DNA of 64,000 bases. It comes from Poecilobothrus nobilitatus (Eukaryota; Arthropoda; Insecta; Diptera; Dolichopodidae). Made by a program: the position numbers and the translations under genes. The notes below the pieces were generated by a model, which saw only the letters and a list, made by a program, of their open reading frames with translations, did no database searches and was not told where the DNA came from. Shown in pieces: positions 1 through 13,084 of this stretch. The stretch's first letter is position 1, and each line of letters begins with the position of its first letter. Where the stretch lies: positions 4,650,001 through 4,714,000 of the forward strand of contig OX352774.1 of assembly GCA_947095535.1 (NCBI GenBank), written 5' to 3'.

Positions 1-81
1 CATTTATTTTAAATCTTTTATGTAAACAAAATGAAAAATTTTTTAATTTAGCATTTCTAATCTTTAACTTTTTTCCATTAG

Positions 82-184
82 GAGAAAAATAACAAAACAG
101 GACAAATACGCTGAATTGGTACGAAAGGTAAAAGAAAATAATTTGGTAGGAAATTTAACAACTTTCTATCAAAGAGTTCACTAA
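82..184 (+). CDS. Possible terminal coding exon, unknown protein
   Basis: A pyrimidine-rich run ending in ATTAG at 81 resembles a splice acceptor. From base 83 one frame stays open to a TAA at 182-184 and begins RKITKQDKYAELVRKVKENN. A possible donor (AAAG|GTAAAA) at 127/128 would instead make a 46-nt internal exon, but the peptide stays plausible past it, which favours a last exon or a decayed coding fragment. The product is not recognised. A fold-back element starts 10 bases downstream. The exon is inferred only from splice-like context and peptide composition; chance openness or an old transposon relic are real alternatives. Confidence 0.25.
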
Positions 185-194
185 ATCGAATGAT

Positions 195-346
195 TGGGTC
201 GTATGCATAAAACTGAGCTCTTATTTTTTCAAACTGAGGATTTAATGCATAAAACTGATCACCAGATCTAATTTTTTCAAAGAAATTTTACGAGTTCAAG
301 AGTAGTTTTTGTTTGAGTTCAAGCCCAGTTTTATGCATTCGACCCA
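195..346. mobile_element. Short fold-back MITE, about 152 bp
   Basis: The two ends are inverted copies of about 25 bp (TGGGTCGTATGCATAAAACT at 195, inverted at 321-346 with few mismatches). A third partial copy of the ATGCATAAAACTG core lies internally near 246. No coding capacity. No convincing target duplication is visible, so the superfamily is unknown. Confidence 0.6.
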
Positions 347-1990
347 TTATTTTGTTTTTATAATGCTCAGAATATAAAAATATAATAAGTAATTGGTCTC
401 TTTATCTATTCTTATTATTTTTCTACCAATTATTATTAGATTGTATTTGGATCCTTAAAAATAACTATATGTACTTTATAAAATCAACGAAATTTTGTAC
501 AGTTCTTTTATAAAAAGAGAATCATTAACATCTAAGAAGAGAATATGATTTGTATATTGGATGAACGATGATCACTTTTTAGTTACATTGGGTTGTATTT
601 TTTTTTTTTTATTACTTATAGTGTATATTGTTAGTTAAATTTTATTTAACTTTATTAAAAATATTGTAAGGATAAAAAAAAAAAAAAAACCCCGTATTCA
701 TATCACATATACACTACAATTTATTATAATATGACTATATAGAATTAGTTACAACTACAAAAAAAAAAAAGAATTGCTACAAAGGAAATATAAAAGGGTG
801 AAATTAAAGAAAGGATAAAATAGAGGAAGAATAAAGAGGGTGGTGAGTTTACAAAATAAAATAAATTTCGTTTCAAAACTTAGAAAAAAAACTTTAATTG
901 TATCTAGATTTGTATCGTGTATCATAAAAATTAAATTATATACAAAAAAAAAAAAAGGAAAGAAAATTAATGGAACAGGGGAACAAAAAAGGAATATAAC
1001 TGTAATATGAAAGGGAATAATAGAAAGTTCCTATCCTTTTCATTATATGTGAGCTACTGTCATCATTCAATAAATTGTACAGGTTATATGAAAGAATATA
1101 TAAAATAAAAAATTTAATGTAGGGTGTGGTATTATTGCAGTATGGTATTTTTTATTACATGAGTAAAATATTCATTAAAAAATTAATTTTTCAATTGTAT
1201 ATATAAGGTTAATATATAATTAGAAAATTAAATATTCATATGTATATGTATGTATATTACAAATTTTTAACATTTACAAAGATAAATATCAAAAATTGTG
1301 TACGAATATAATTAAAAGTTCATGTCGTTTAAAGCGAAAATGAAAATTATTAGTCCGTAAAAAAAGAATCATTTTTAAGGCAGGATCTTGCTATTAGATC
1401 AAACAGAATTTTGATGGAACAAATGGACAATATTAAAAATTAATTACATATTTCCTTAGTTTTTGTTTTTTTGTTAAAGGATTGAAAATTTTGTTAAATG
1501 CTTTGACCAAAATATGTTGATGTAAAAACAATTTATAGAAAAAAAAACCGTATAAAGACACCATCATTTTTAATTTTATCATTTTACGATCTACAAGATC
1601 ATTTAAATGATTGTATTACTATACTTAAATGAAGTGGATCATATTAAAACATGATCTATTAATAATCAAAAATATCAGTTGATCAATGATCGCGTGTTTT
1701 CAGATAGCTTATAAATAAAATGATATATACAGAGAAGAAAAGGGGTAAATATTTTTAATTATTGTACTTCAAAAGTTTTCTGGATTTTTAAAAATTTACA
1801 GGATTTTTAAATTCTTATTCTTATACTCCCAATTATACTGTGCAAATAGTTAGAGTATTTATTCCACTATTCTGACTACGAGATTTGAATGAGGTGAGAT
1901 GAATGTGTAAAAAATTAAAAATTTCAGACTGTCAAGATGTGATTTATGTAATTTATCTGTAATTTAAAAAAGCAATAATTTTTCCACTTT
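347..1990. other. Non-coding AT-rich stretch
   Basis: Homopolymer runs of A and T, TA-rich stretches and no recognised repeat. A short open stretch near 1351-1443 on the plus strand is coding-like but has no splice or start support. Confidence 0.5.
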
Positions 1991-2812
1991 CTTTTTTAGC
2001 ACATTTTCAAAATATTTTCACTCACTCCGTCCGTCTGGGTGTTTACAAAACTTCTACACCGTTTGAAATAAAGCAATGAAATTTTAACTACAGATAAGCA
2101 TCGCCAAAAAACTAATTTTGTGGAATAACATTTTCCTTTAGCTCCACCCATTCCGGAGCTACAGCACTCCAATGTTTTAAAAAGCTCTATCTATAAATTG
2201 TTTTAACACAGGTTCTGTAAGGCATATTTTCAATCTGAAAAAGCCAAACGATAGCTGGTTTTACTAAACTTTATAAATATATATAAAGTAAATATGTGGT
2301 TTTGCCATACGGTATTTTAATGAACCGTTATATGAAACTCAATTGTAAAAAGTTGGACCCCTCCTATCTTTCAAACGGTTTAAATTAGAAGCTTGCAATT
2401 TTGAGAGGTATTAGATCTTTGGAAATAAATATGAGACATTTCAGAAAATATTTTTATGTCGTTGCCCCCCGTTTAGGAGTTGTAAGGGGTCAAACTGAAA
2501 ATTCTCTATTTTTAAACACCTGTAATGTAACTTGGACACCTGTTAAAATTTTTTTGAAGTAATATACAAAAATTCAACATTATATTTTTCTTTGTGTTAT
2601 TAATTTTTCTTAATAATAAAGGGTTACCTTAAAATTGGCAAAAGTGTGACATGATTTTTCTCAATTTCTCTAACAAATTATTTTAACGATTTATTTCAAT
2701 TTTTGTATTATTATAAATTTAATTTATTCAATATGTCTACTTAATATTTATGTACTCTTTACCAAAACCTAATTTTGTGAAATGTGCCTTTTTGAAAACC
2801 CTTGGTTTTTTC
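1991..2812 (-). repeat. Dispersed repeat R1, copy 1
   Basis: The reverse complement matches the copies at 11289 and 45984 from end to end. It shows the GACGGACGGAC-type block (seen here as ACTCCGTCCGTC near 2025), the internal GCATGATTT/TAACGG-like segments and the terminal GTTTTT...CACATTTCCAA-like motif. No ORF. Divergence from the other copies is substantial, so this is an old insertion. It is a non-autonomous DNA element of uncertain superfamily. Confidence 0.7.
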
Positions 2813-3100
2813 ACTACTTGTTTATTTATTAAAAAACAAACTGTGAAACTGTGCAAATCCAAAAGTAAAACTTCAAAAAAAGAGTTAATCGTTTTGGCTT
2901 ATGGAACGGTTCATAAATCAATTTAATAACTGCACTTAAACTTAAATATTCTAAAGCTATTCTATCCAGCTATTCTAAAAAACAGATAATTTATCTTGAA
3001 GTTCACAATAACTCGTAACAAGAATATTTAATAATAAAAACTAATAAAACTGTTTTACTCTCAAATTTAAAATTTTTACCAATTACCAGTTACCACTTAC
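2813..3100. other. Non-coding AT-rich stretch
   Basis: No repeat or gene recognised. It holds three near copies of TTACCAGT/TTACCACT just before the microexon candidate. Confidence 0.5.
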
Positions 3101-3129
3101 CAGTACAGTATCATATCATTTATCTGTTA
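3101..3129 (-). other. Possible microexon on minus strand
   Basis: Read on the minus strand, a long T run followed by ATTTGTTTCCTAG forms a strong acceptor ending at 3130. Twenty-nine bases later comes a strong donor, ACTG|GTAAGTGG (3095-3100). A second AG six bases in (TAACAG) would give a 23-nt exon in which one frame is open (INDMILY). The 29-nt version has stops in all frames, so it would be non-coding or terminal. Both splice sites are unusually good for this window, but microexons occur by chance in long AT-rich introns. Confidence 0.3.
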
Positions 3130-3130
3130 C

Positions 3131-6038
3131 TAGGAAACAAATAAAAAAAAAAAAAAAAATAAGAAGAAAAACTGTGTTTTTTTTTTTACTATTTTTCTAT
3201 TTTTTCGCTAGTTCAGCGAATTTTTAAGAACTTTTTATTCTAATTTTATTTTTTTTTTTTTTAATTCAGAGCAGTAGAGCATTGAACTGTTGTTGCTTCA
3301 ATGAGTATCAATAAAAAAATATAAAAGAGAAAGGAAAAACTATAGAAGAGAATACAACTCTCAACTTTTTATCTAATTAATAAAGTTTCTTTTTTTTTTT
3401 GTATTTGTTTTGTTCTCTAATTTTTTTTTCTCTTGTTGGATAAGTTGAGAGAAAATACGTGTAATTATTCTCTCAATTTATTGTAAAATATTTTTTTTTC
3501 TTTTAAATGGTATTATGGCAATTGTAGTTATCAAATGAAAAGTTATATTATATTTTCTTTTGATTTTCTCTGAAGGGTGGAAAATTTGTCAATGTATTTG
3601 TAAATTTTAAAACTCAATAATTTTATTGTATGTAAAAGAAATGAATGAAAATGGATTCGTCGTACTTTTATTTTTCTACATTTTTTTTTTTTGTTTTCAA
3701 TTTTCCGAATGCAATACTAATAAATTGTATACACCCACACAATGGAAATTTTTGAATAATATAGAAAAAAAAAAAATAATAATAAAAGATTACATATGAT
3801 ACCGACCGACATGATATTAATGTACGTCTGAGTTTGAATTGAGAAAATTGTTATTTGGGTTGGAATTTTTGGAGTTTTTTTTTTTTGCTTTGCTTTTCTT
3901 TGTAATAGGAATGAATTGAGGTGTAAAGTGTAAAGAGCAAAGAAATGATAACAGAGAAGAAGGATGAAGAAAAAGTTTAAGGAATGACTTATATAGTACT
4001 TTAAATGACGGCATCATATTAATGCCGTTATTTTTGTTTTTGTATGAATTGAATACTGATTTTTTTTTTTTTTGTTTTTATCCTTTAGGGGAAAGGAAGT
4101 TGGTTGCATTTTTCAGTTTTTGTTTTACATTTTCCTTTTCCTTTTTCTTTGTCTCTTTCTTGTTATTTTTTTTTTTTTTTTTGAATGTTTTTCTTTTGTT
4201 TTTGTTTTCCTTTCTATAGGTATATACATAATGTATGTTCGTTTCTGCTAACGTTTATACCGTCTTTTATTTAAGTTTTTGATGTCTGTTTGCTGAGTGA
4301 TAATTTTTTTTTTTTTTCATGTTTTTTTTTTTGCTTTTATTTTGTGGGGGAGCGTTATAATATGTCTGTTGATGATTTGCTTTTGTCATGTATATAAAGT
4401 AGAAAGCAAATGAAGGAGATGAAAGGAAATTTCATGAAGTCCATTATGTAAATATAGGGTTAGAAAACAAAACATATAGAAATAAAAAGGTAAATATAAA
4501 GAAAAACATAAGGAGCTTGGGGAATAAATAGAAGAGTAAAGCGAATATTATTTATTTATATATATGAAAGCATATCCGGTGGAGGATTTTTACTAAGTAT
4601 GTATACATATACGAATTTTGTATGACGTGATACTTATTGTTGCCGTTGTTAATATATATATTACTATGAATGTACATATATTATTTATTATTATTATATT
4701 TATTTTTATTTTTTTTATTTTTAAAAATTTGAAAAATTTTGATTAAGGCGATACTGATTTTATTGAAAGTTTCATTTATTAAAAAATGTCAGAAAAAGAT
4801 TAGAAATTTTTCTTAAAAAATATTTGAAAAATTTGTAAACAAAATAAAAAAAAATATATTAGGTATACATACTAATTAATTTTAAGTATTTAAAAGACTG
4901 ATAGAAATTCTTATCGTTGAAAATAATTAAATAAAAAACCATTAAAGGGAAATTATTTAAATTTTTTTTTTTACAGCCTACACTGTTTTCAAGATAGTCT
5001 GTGTTTTATTGATTTTATTTTTTGGCAATCAATTTAAAAAATTAAAAATGGTATATGACCAAAATATAAAAAAATTTATTAAAATTTTATTAATAAAACA
5101 TTTTATAAGTAATCTTTAATTTTTCATTTTTTATTAGTTTTTCATCTTTTTCAACAAAAATTATTCCGTTTACATCTTTCTTATTCATAAGGGAATTAAG
5201 AAATCATTAATCATTTCTCAGCTATATATATACAATTTTATTTTCCAAAAAAAAAAAAAAGGATGTAAAACTAAAATAAATTGTATGTATGTACTTTATA
5301 TTTACTTAAGTTTATACACTAAAAACGTTAAATTGTCTAGGAAATAAATTTGTGGTTTTTAAGGGTAGTTTTCGTATTTTTTCCTATATACTTATATAAT
5401 CATGTGAGAATACGATATATAAAATTATTTTTGGTTTTATTTAACAACAAAATAAAAATTATAGCTTTTATTGTTAACCACCATATATTTCTGTAGTTAT
5501 TGCTACACGTTTAGATTCCTTAAAATATCTAACGGATAATTAATGAACATGAAAAAGGAATTATAAAAGAATCAAAAAATTTATAAAATAGAAGATATTT
5601 TATTTTATTTTATTTTTTTTTTTTGAGATTAGAAAAGGGTTGATTACAAAAAAAATTCAACAAAAAATTTTATTTTATATATTAAAAGGATTCGGTACAG
5701 ATTAATAAAGTTTTTTTTTAATTGAATTTATTGTAAAATCGCTTTAATGATTTTATTGTTACATGAATTTAAAACTTTTAAATAAATTTATTGTTTATAC
5801 ATTCGTTTTATTCAGATTCAATAAATGTTTTCACATTAAAAAAGAAACTGCGATATATAGCTATAAATATTGTATTTAAATCTAAGATAACCAACCTGTA
5901 AGGTTAAAATCCTTAAATATTTTTAAGGATTTTTCCTTTCTTGTTTATTTTATTGTCTTGTTAGTTGCTGAATATTCAATAACCAAAGTTGTAAAAAAAA
6001 AAAAAACAATTTTTTTCATATTTTACATTTTGTCACGT
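3131..6038. other. Non-coding AT-rich stretch
   Basis: Dense poly-T and poly-A runs. A short hairpin (10 of 11 bp; AATGACGGCAT at 4004 and ATGCCGTTATT at 4022) and a perfect 12-bp inverted repeat with a 4-base loop (AAAATCCTTAAA, 5906-5933) are the only structured sites noted. The open frames at 3817-4219 are low-complexity Phe/Asn/Lys-rich and are not called. Confidence 0.5.
5906..5933. repeat. Perfect 12-bp hairpin
   Basis: AAAATCCTTAAA, loop TATT, TTTAAGGATTTT. It is not followed by an unusual T tract, and no gene ends here, so no function is assigned. Confidence 0.6.
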
Positions 6039-6125
6039 TTAGTACATATCTTTGCAGGATATCAGATCCTTCATTAGTTCCTTCTTTGTCATACAAAACT
6101 TCTTGAAATATTCAATTTCAAGTTT
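6039..6125 (-). CDS. Possible terminal coding exon, unknown protein
   Basis: On the minus strand a TATATA-rich tract ends in AAAATAG at 6126 (weak acceptor). The next 28 codons are open to a TAA at 6039-6041. They read KLEIEYFKKFCMTKKELMKD and end in LISCKDMY, a charged, mixed peptide unlike the low-complexity frames around it. The acceptor lacks a good pyrimidine tract and no partner exon was found. It could equally be a decayed coding fragment or chance. Confidence 0.2.
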   Translation of the reverse strand, partial: KLEIEYFKKFCMTKKELMKDLISCKDMY

Positions 6126-6134
6126 CTATTTTTA

Positions 6135-6158
6135 TATATATATATATATATGTATATG
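6135..6158. repeat. TA microsatellite
   Basis: Alternating TA run that continues into TATGTATA. Confidence 0.8.
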
Positions 6159-6159
6159 T

Positions 6160-9100
6160 ATAACTTCAATACTTTAGCTATTAATTTTTTATGAATTTTT
6201 TTCATTCATTTAAAAAAAAAAAAATCATTTTTTTTTCTTTTTTTTTTTTATTATTATTCAATTCAAGTGTCATGTCGTGATATTCTGTCGTATGAAAAAA
6301 ACTCAAAAAATATTCAATTAAAAATTTTTTTTTTAACATAACACTTCATTTTTTTTTTTTTATTAGTTATGAAAGTTTTTAAGAAAGACGTCAATTCATC
6401 TATCGTTTTTTGAATATGAATATGAAATACATATATGCACAAATACATATATATGATGAATTGAAACATAACACAACACTTGAAGAGTCCTTTTCTACAG
6501 ATCGAATATTCATTTTAATGAAAGGTATAAATGAAATAAAAACATCTAGAAAAATATTAACAAAAACTACAATTCTTCCAGTATTATCCTTTCATTTTTC
6601 TTACTTTTATTTTATTTTTTTTTTTTATATTCTTAATTTAAGGCTAAAGTTCAGCATTTCAAAATAAAACGTGTATTTAAAGCATATTTCTCATTTTTTC
6701 TGTTGCTGTTTCTGTACAAAAAAAAAAAAAAAAGGCAAAGGACAACAAGGACAAAATAAATAAATCCATATTTAAATATTAATGAAAAAGGGATGTATGA
6801 AGGGTATAGAATGAATATTTTCAAATAAATTTTAAATTATTTTTCAATATTCATTTAAAAATAATGGGGTTTTTTTGTTTTTTTTTTTTCAATGCAGTAA
6901 TATTCGAATTTTATATGATTTTGAACGATTCCAATTAAAATTTAATTTTAGTGAAAAAGTTCTTTATATTATAGGAAAAAAGTATTTTTAGTTAACTTTA
7001 TTTTATTTATTTTTTTTTTTTTTTTGTGTCCTTGAAAATATGCAATCATATTCCGTTACAACAAAAAACTTTTGTTAATTGTTTGTTTTTTTTTTATATT
7101 TTTTATTACTTCAAAGATATCATATAACTAATATAAGAAAGTTTTAAATGAGCTGGTCTGATATTATTAAAGTTTTTTTGTTTTTGTATAAACAACAGTC
7201 AATGCCAATTATTTGTTACATTGAATTAGTCAACAGGATTTCGCTATATCAAAAAAAAAAAATATTAAAATGATAAAGAGAAAATTGTGTAAGGCTTTTA
7301 AATGAAGAAATTCATTTTAAGGTTTGTATTGATTTCTATATAAGTTAATTGAAAAATATCATTAGCATATACCACCATTTTTAGCGGATTGACAGAATTT
7401 TTATGGATATAAAATCAATAAAAAGTAGAAAAAAATTTAAAATTTTAACATAAAAACATGTGTATAAAAAATTCTTTTGTTTTAAAACAGTTAATCATAT
7501 GTACTTATGTATCAGCCTTGCATATACGAAGAAATAAGTGTAACCTTTTAAAATTGTTCGGAAACATATGCCCCAAAATATGGTCATAAATATTGACAAA
7601 TAAAATATTTAAAAAAAATGGATACCTTAAAAAAATGTGATTTAAGATTGCAAAATGTAACTAATTATCGAAAATGTTAATAAACATCTTATAGAAGTTG
7701 TCTGAAGATTTACTATACGATAGAAGCAAAGGTTCAAAATGATCGCCCTCAATCTCCTAATATGATAAGAAAGAAATCATATTTCATTATTTTACAATTG
7801 AATTCTATTAACTAAGAAAACCAAAATGTCTGTTCAAAAAGAGTTTACTGTAATACCTAATGCTTGACTTAAGAACAAAAAAAAAAAAAAAAACATTCAC
7901 TAACAATAACTTTTAGTAAATCCTTGAAACTTTATTTTTTTCATTTTTTGCAAAAAAAAATTTCCTTTTTTTTTTATTTTCTTTTCAATGCATTGCTTGT
8001 AATATACCCACTCTTTTCGTAATATCATAGCAATATTACGGCGACTATGTTATTTCTATTCCTCTTTAAAAGAACATTTTCTTGTATTTATAATAAAAAT
8101 AAAAATAAAAAATACAATCAAGTAAAAAGGAAAATTTGTATTCTTTTGCAAAAAGAACAAGAAAATAAATTATTTAAGTGAAAAACAAGTTGAAACAATT
8201 TGGATTTTCAGGGTTATCATTTTTGATTCTTATTTTTTATTTTTTTTTGTTTTTGGGAGTTTGTAGACTGGTAGAGCAAACCTGAAGTTTTTTAACAATG
8301 ACTTTTCAAAGAAAAAAAAAAAGTTACTACATTCTTTTCCTTTTCTTCTTTGTGATTTTTCTTTTATTTAAAATGTATACTTATATATATATGTAAAGGT
8401 GCAAGGACACCTGAAAATTCTATTGATTTTTTTCCTGTCGTTATACTAATGTCTTTAAAATAAGTTTATATATACAAGTACATTACATATGCATCAGGCA
8501 CGAAACGTCATCATATATTGGATTTATAAAATGTTCTTCAAACAAAATAATGTCAAATTGAATGTTCATTTAAACAAATGAATGTTCACTCAAATAAAAT
8601 AATTATAATAAATAACTTAAACAATTTCTATCTAACCAAAAATAAAAAAATCGTAATCCTTTGAAAACCCTTTCCAAAAATATTTCCTTCATCTCTATAC
8701 AGATCTATGTGACAAAGTAGATAAAAATTTGATTTACACAGTGCTGATTTTTTATGACGGTCGATATTAGTGAATAAAAAGATAGCGTCGCCGTTGTTTT
8801 TCGAAGCATAACAATTTATCACATTCGACAAATGAAATTACGTAGAAAAGAAAAGAAAAATTTATTCATTATTGTGGCTTTGGCAAACTAAACTAATATA
8901 GTGCAATATCGAACTTTTCCTCTTATATGTATAGCTATTGAAAATTATTAAACTAACTTAAATTGATATAATCATAAAATTAATTTCATTTTTTTTTTTT
9001 GTAACAGAATATATTTAACTCTTCTTTTACGACTATTTAATTATTTATTTGCAAATATCCTTTTCCTCTTATCAGTTTTTATTTCGATTGTGAAATTATA

Positions 9101-11288
9101 AAGAATGCATCATAATGACTCCTTTAACAAGTAAAAGGTTTTCCCTATGCAAGAAATTCACTCATACCGTCACTGATATGCACATACATATGTTGTAAAA
9201 TTACATGCATATTATTTTATACATATGTAAGTAACTAAAGGAAAGGAAAAGGATTTCATGTTAAAAAGGAAACTGTTACTTTTTTTTAAAGTAAAAATCA
9301 CATTTAATTTTCAACAAGATTTTATCTGATTTTAAATCTGTTTTTTTTTTTTTTTGTATTATCTGTATGTATTTAATAAAAAATGAAAAAGTTTTTTAAT
9401 AAAAAAAAAACTGCTGTCATCCAACTATACTTTTCTATTTCATAGCAATAATAATAACAAAAAAGAAAAAAAGAAAAAAAAAATTAATTCCGTATCCATT
9501 TTGTTATACAATTCAAAAACTATTCTTTTCAATTGATTTTTTTTTTTGTCATATTTATTGGATTTTTATATAATAAAAGAAGTGTTGAAATCATTTTGAA
9601 TAAAGAATTTTGGAAAAGAAATGGTTGAGAAAGGAAACATACAGGATATGATAACTATATAGGATAACTATATAATATAGATTAAGATTTTTTATGTTTA
9701 AGTATTTAAAAGAAAAAAAAATCTGTTTTTTTTAAATATTTATATGTATTTAGCATTTAACAGTGATCAATTCATTCTCTAGATATTAAAAAATTTTATA
9801 TTAAATATTAATTCTAATTTATATTTTATTATCCTTAAATTTACAATTTTATTTATAGAGACACATATATTAAGAATAGAATATTTTCAACTAAATATTA
9901 AAATTTTATTTTTACTTTTTCAAATGCTTTTCTCACTCTGGTTTTTTCTTGAAAACAAAAAAAAAGAAAATATATACTCAAATTTTTTTTTTTTAAGGAA
10001 AAACCGAAGTGGACAAAATCCTATATAATATAAACCATTAAGATAAATCTAACAATCTAGTCTAGACTGTCTTACGAACTAATACGTATCCTTAAATCTA
10101 AATTTAACATATAATATGTTAACATTTATTTAAAATTTGTATTAAAGGGTTCTTAAAAAAACCCATTATTTGTAATGAACTTACTGTAACTATTTGACCT
10201 ATAATATAATTAATGTACAATCATTAAAGCTGACAAAGCATTTTTGGCAGCAAAACAATAATTGTTTTATAATAATATTGTACAATACGAATTAAGGTTA
10301 GTTATATCATATTTAGCCTTAATAAGACTAATTCTAACATATGGAACTCACAAATGATATAACATTAATGGTATCAGCCCAGTTTATTGTAGAGTTATTA
10401 ATGTTTCATATATAGTTGTATACAGACTGAAAAAGATAGAGTTGGTTTAAGAAACATTGTACAGTATAAGTACTCAACATACATAGTATAAATACTCAAC
10501 AAGAACATCGAGCAAATTTTATAAATCTGGCCACATTTAGTTAGACCATATTTTTATTATTAATGAAAAACTATAATATTTTGTAACGAAGGATTAAACA
10601 AAATATAACCAAGCAAATTAAAATAAACCAAGGATTAGGGAAGCCAAAAAAAAATAAGTTTTTAATTTTTTTTTTTTAAATATTATTAGTTGTGTGCTAT
10701 TAGTAATAAAAATGTCCACAGAGAATTTAAATTCAAGCGTTAAAAAAAAACAAAACTTTATTTAAAATTTCATCACAATTCTGGAAAAAGAAATTAAAAA
10801 ATTAGATGTGTTTTCTATATATATATATATGTGTTTTTTAAGAAAATGAGTTTTCATTAAATCTGAAATTGAATTCATTTTAAAAATTCATCAAAAATGT
10901 TCTTTCCTTTTTTTTTTTTGTATGTAAAAATTTAATAAGTTCATTCGATTTTTAATTCACGCGCTTTTAAATTTTTTTTAAAATGGTATTTTTTACTACA
11001 AACTTTTTAATTTGATGATGATGAAAACACCGCAAAGCTTAAATATCCTTAACCGTTAGTAATTTTTTTTAATCTATTTTTGTTATTTGTATCATTCGTT
11101 ATTATTTAAAAGCAAATATTAAAGTTAAAGTTTATAATCTTCCTTCGTGTTTTTTTTTTTTTTTTTATAAATAAATAAAACAAAAAAAGAAAGTGATAAG
11201 CCGATTGGATATTTTAGTTCTGTCCAGAATTTAATTATAGACAAACAAGTCATCCAAATTTCAAATCAAAAAAAAAACCAGGCAGAAT
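6160..11288. other. Non-coding AT-rich stretch
   Basis: No recognised repeat family or convincing gene. Several stop-free frames (for example 6410-6667, 7681-7817 and 8628-8831) lack start or splice support. Imperfect tandem units occur at 9641-9680 (AGGATAACTATAT) and 10461-10500 (AGTATAAATACTCAAC). Confidence 0.5.
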
Positions 11289-12036
11289 GTAAACCAACGG
11301 TTTTTAAAAGCGCACATTTCCAAAAGATAATACAACCTGTTTAGAATTGTGACTCTGAACCAAAATATGAAAATTTTCTTAGAATTTCAAATGTAATAAG
11401 AAAAAATGTGAAAATAGGTTATTTGTTGCAATTTTGAGGGGCTGTAAATCCGGAACGCTATATAACTAAGAAAAAACCATTAACACGCGTAAAAATATAT
11501 CACTGAAGCTTTAATTTTTATATCTTGCCCAAATTTTATACAGGTGCCAGTTGTCTAAAAATAACAAATGTTCCATTTTTCAGTTCTATAGTGGCTTCTA
11601 TAGTAGTAGTAGTAGTAAACAAGGGGTGGTGCAAAAAAAATTTCTGAAGAAACTTATACAAATTCTTTAGTATTTTGAGGTAAGAAAGAACTTAAAAGCG
11701 TTAAACTCTCAAAATTTCAAGTCCCTATATAAAAGCGTGCCGGATGAAAATAGAAAAATCATGCAAAATTTGGTTTTTACATAACGGTAAATTTAAATAC
11801 TAAATTAAAAAAAATATATTAAATATTGATTTTTTTTACAAAGGTAAAAAAAATTTCTGTCGAATGTCGTTTTCACATTAAAAAAATGTTAAGTAAAACA
11901 TGAGATATACGAATTTGAAAATCTATCTTTATCTATCTTTAACGGAGTAAAAGTTTTGTAAACAAACGGACGGACGGACAGGGTGAAACTAATAGGCACA
12001 TTTATTCAATTTTTTTTTGGAAATGTGATAAAAACA
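11289..12036 (+). repeat. Dispersed repeat R1, copy 2 (near full length)
   Basis: Begins GTAAACCAACGGTTTTTAAA, followed by CGCACATTTCCAA. It ends with TTGGAAATGTG then ATAAAAAC, which is the inverted counterpart, so the element has terminal inverted repeats with the core CACATTTCCAA. About 70 bases from the right end is a GGAC tandem block (ACGGACGGACGGACAGGG). It also carries a private (TAG)n microsatellite at 11600-11617. No ORF. The match to the copy at 45984 runs the whole length. Confidence 0.75.
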
Positions 12037-12289
12037 GTATACATATATACAAATTAAAAAGAAGATGAACAGAAAAAGTCTTGCTCTTATTTGAATCTTA
12101 TTAGAATTTTTTAAACAAAAGATAACAATTTCTTTTATAGACCGTTGGTCTGTTATAGTCCGTCCTTTTAAATGAACACACGAACAACTAAATCTAAAAA
12201 AATTATAGTCTTATATTTAGTCATAAATGTATGTATGAATGTTGTGAACAAATTTATTACTTTAGAAGTCAAATTTAAGATCATTTCTG

Positions 12290-12510
12290 TTCAGTTACAG
12301 TTGAATTGCATTATTAGTTGCGAAGATGAGCTGTCAGCAATAAACCCTGTACAGATTCTTATTATCTTAGAGGCAGTACGGCTGACAGAAGAATTATTAG
12401 TGTAGGCAAAATCTACAACATGTAGTAACAGGAAGAGGACAATAAATCTACATCAAAACGTCGCTGTGTCATTTATACCCCTTATATAACAATCAAATAT
12501 CTGTATTATT
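12290..12510 (+). repeat. Repeat pair E, copy 1
   Basis: Matches 51100-51290 at several blocks: AACCCTGTACAG, GAGGCAGT, GGCAAAATC and TTATACCCCTTA in the same order. One frame reads NPVQILIILEAV here and NPLQFFTFLKAV in the other copy, hinting that the ancestor was coding. No family is recognised. Confidence 0.45.
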
Positions 12511-13084
12511 AATTTTCTAAACTTTTCAACTTAAAAAATGGAATTAATAAATTTATCTTTTTAAAGCACAAAATAAGTGCTGTACAAATTGAACTTTGTT
12601 GCAAGAGAGGAACAGGTCTAAATTTACAACTAGATAATTTTGTCGGTTAATTATGCGTGTAAAACAACTTTAATAGAAGAAATATTCATCTTGTATTTAC
12701 TAAAGAATTATGTACTCTTATTGAGACAACGACAAAGTTTACATAAATTAATTAGTTTTTGTTTCTCCTCCTTAAGTTCTTATTTCTAAATAAATAATCC
12801 TTTTTTATTTTTTTTATTATTTGACACAAATAAAAAACCGACTGTTAACTTAATGATAAAAAAAAAGGAAAGCAACTGAAAATAAAAGAAAACGGAAATT
12901 AGGATATTAAAATTATATAAAAAAAACAGTAAGGAAAAATCAACGCGCTTAGCATTTTCTTAAAAAAAAAAACGAGTGATTTTTTTTTTAATTAACAAGT
13001 TTTAAAAAAACATCTACACTTACAAAAAATCTAAATTTATTGAAAACCACAATTTCATTTAGGGATTTAGGTATATATACTTAC
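12511..13084. other. Non-coding AT-rich stretch
   Basis: No recognised feature. On the minus strand this lies just downstream of the recursive-splice exon candidate. Confidence 0.5.

Noticed and set aside
3817..4219. 66- and 65-codon open frames on the two strands
   Set aside because: Phe/Leu- or Lys/Asn-rich translations of homopolymer runs, with no start context or splice sites.
8628..8831. 67-codon minus-strand frame with mixed composition
   Set aside because: It begins at TTG rather than ATG and has no convincing acceptor or donor. Stop-free runs of this length are expected by chance in six frames of 64 kb.
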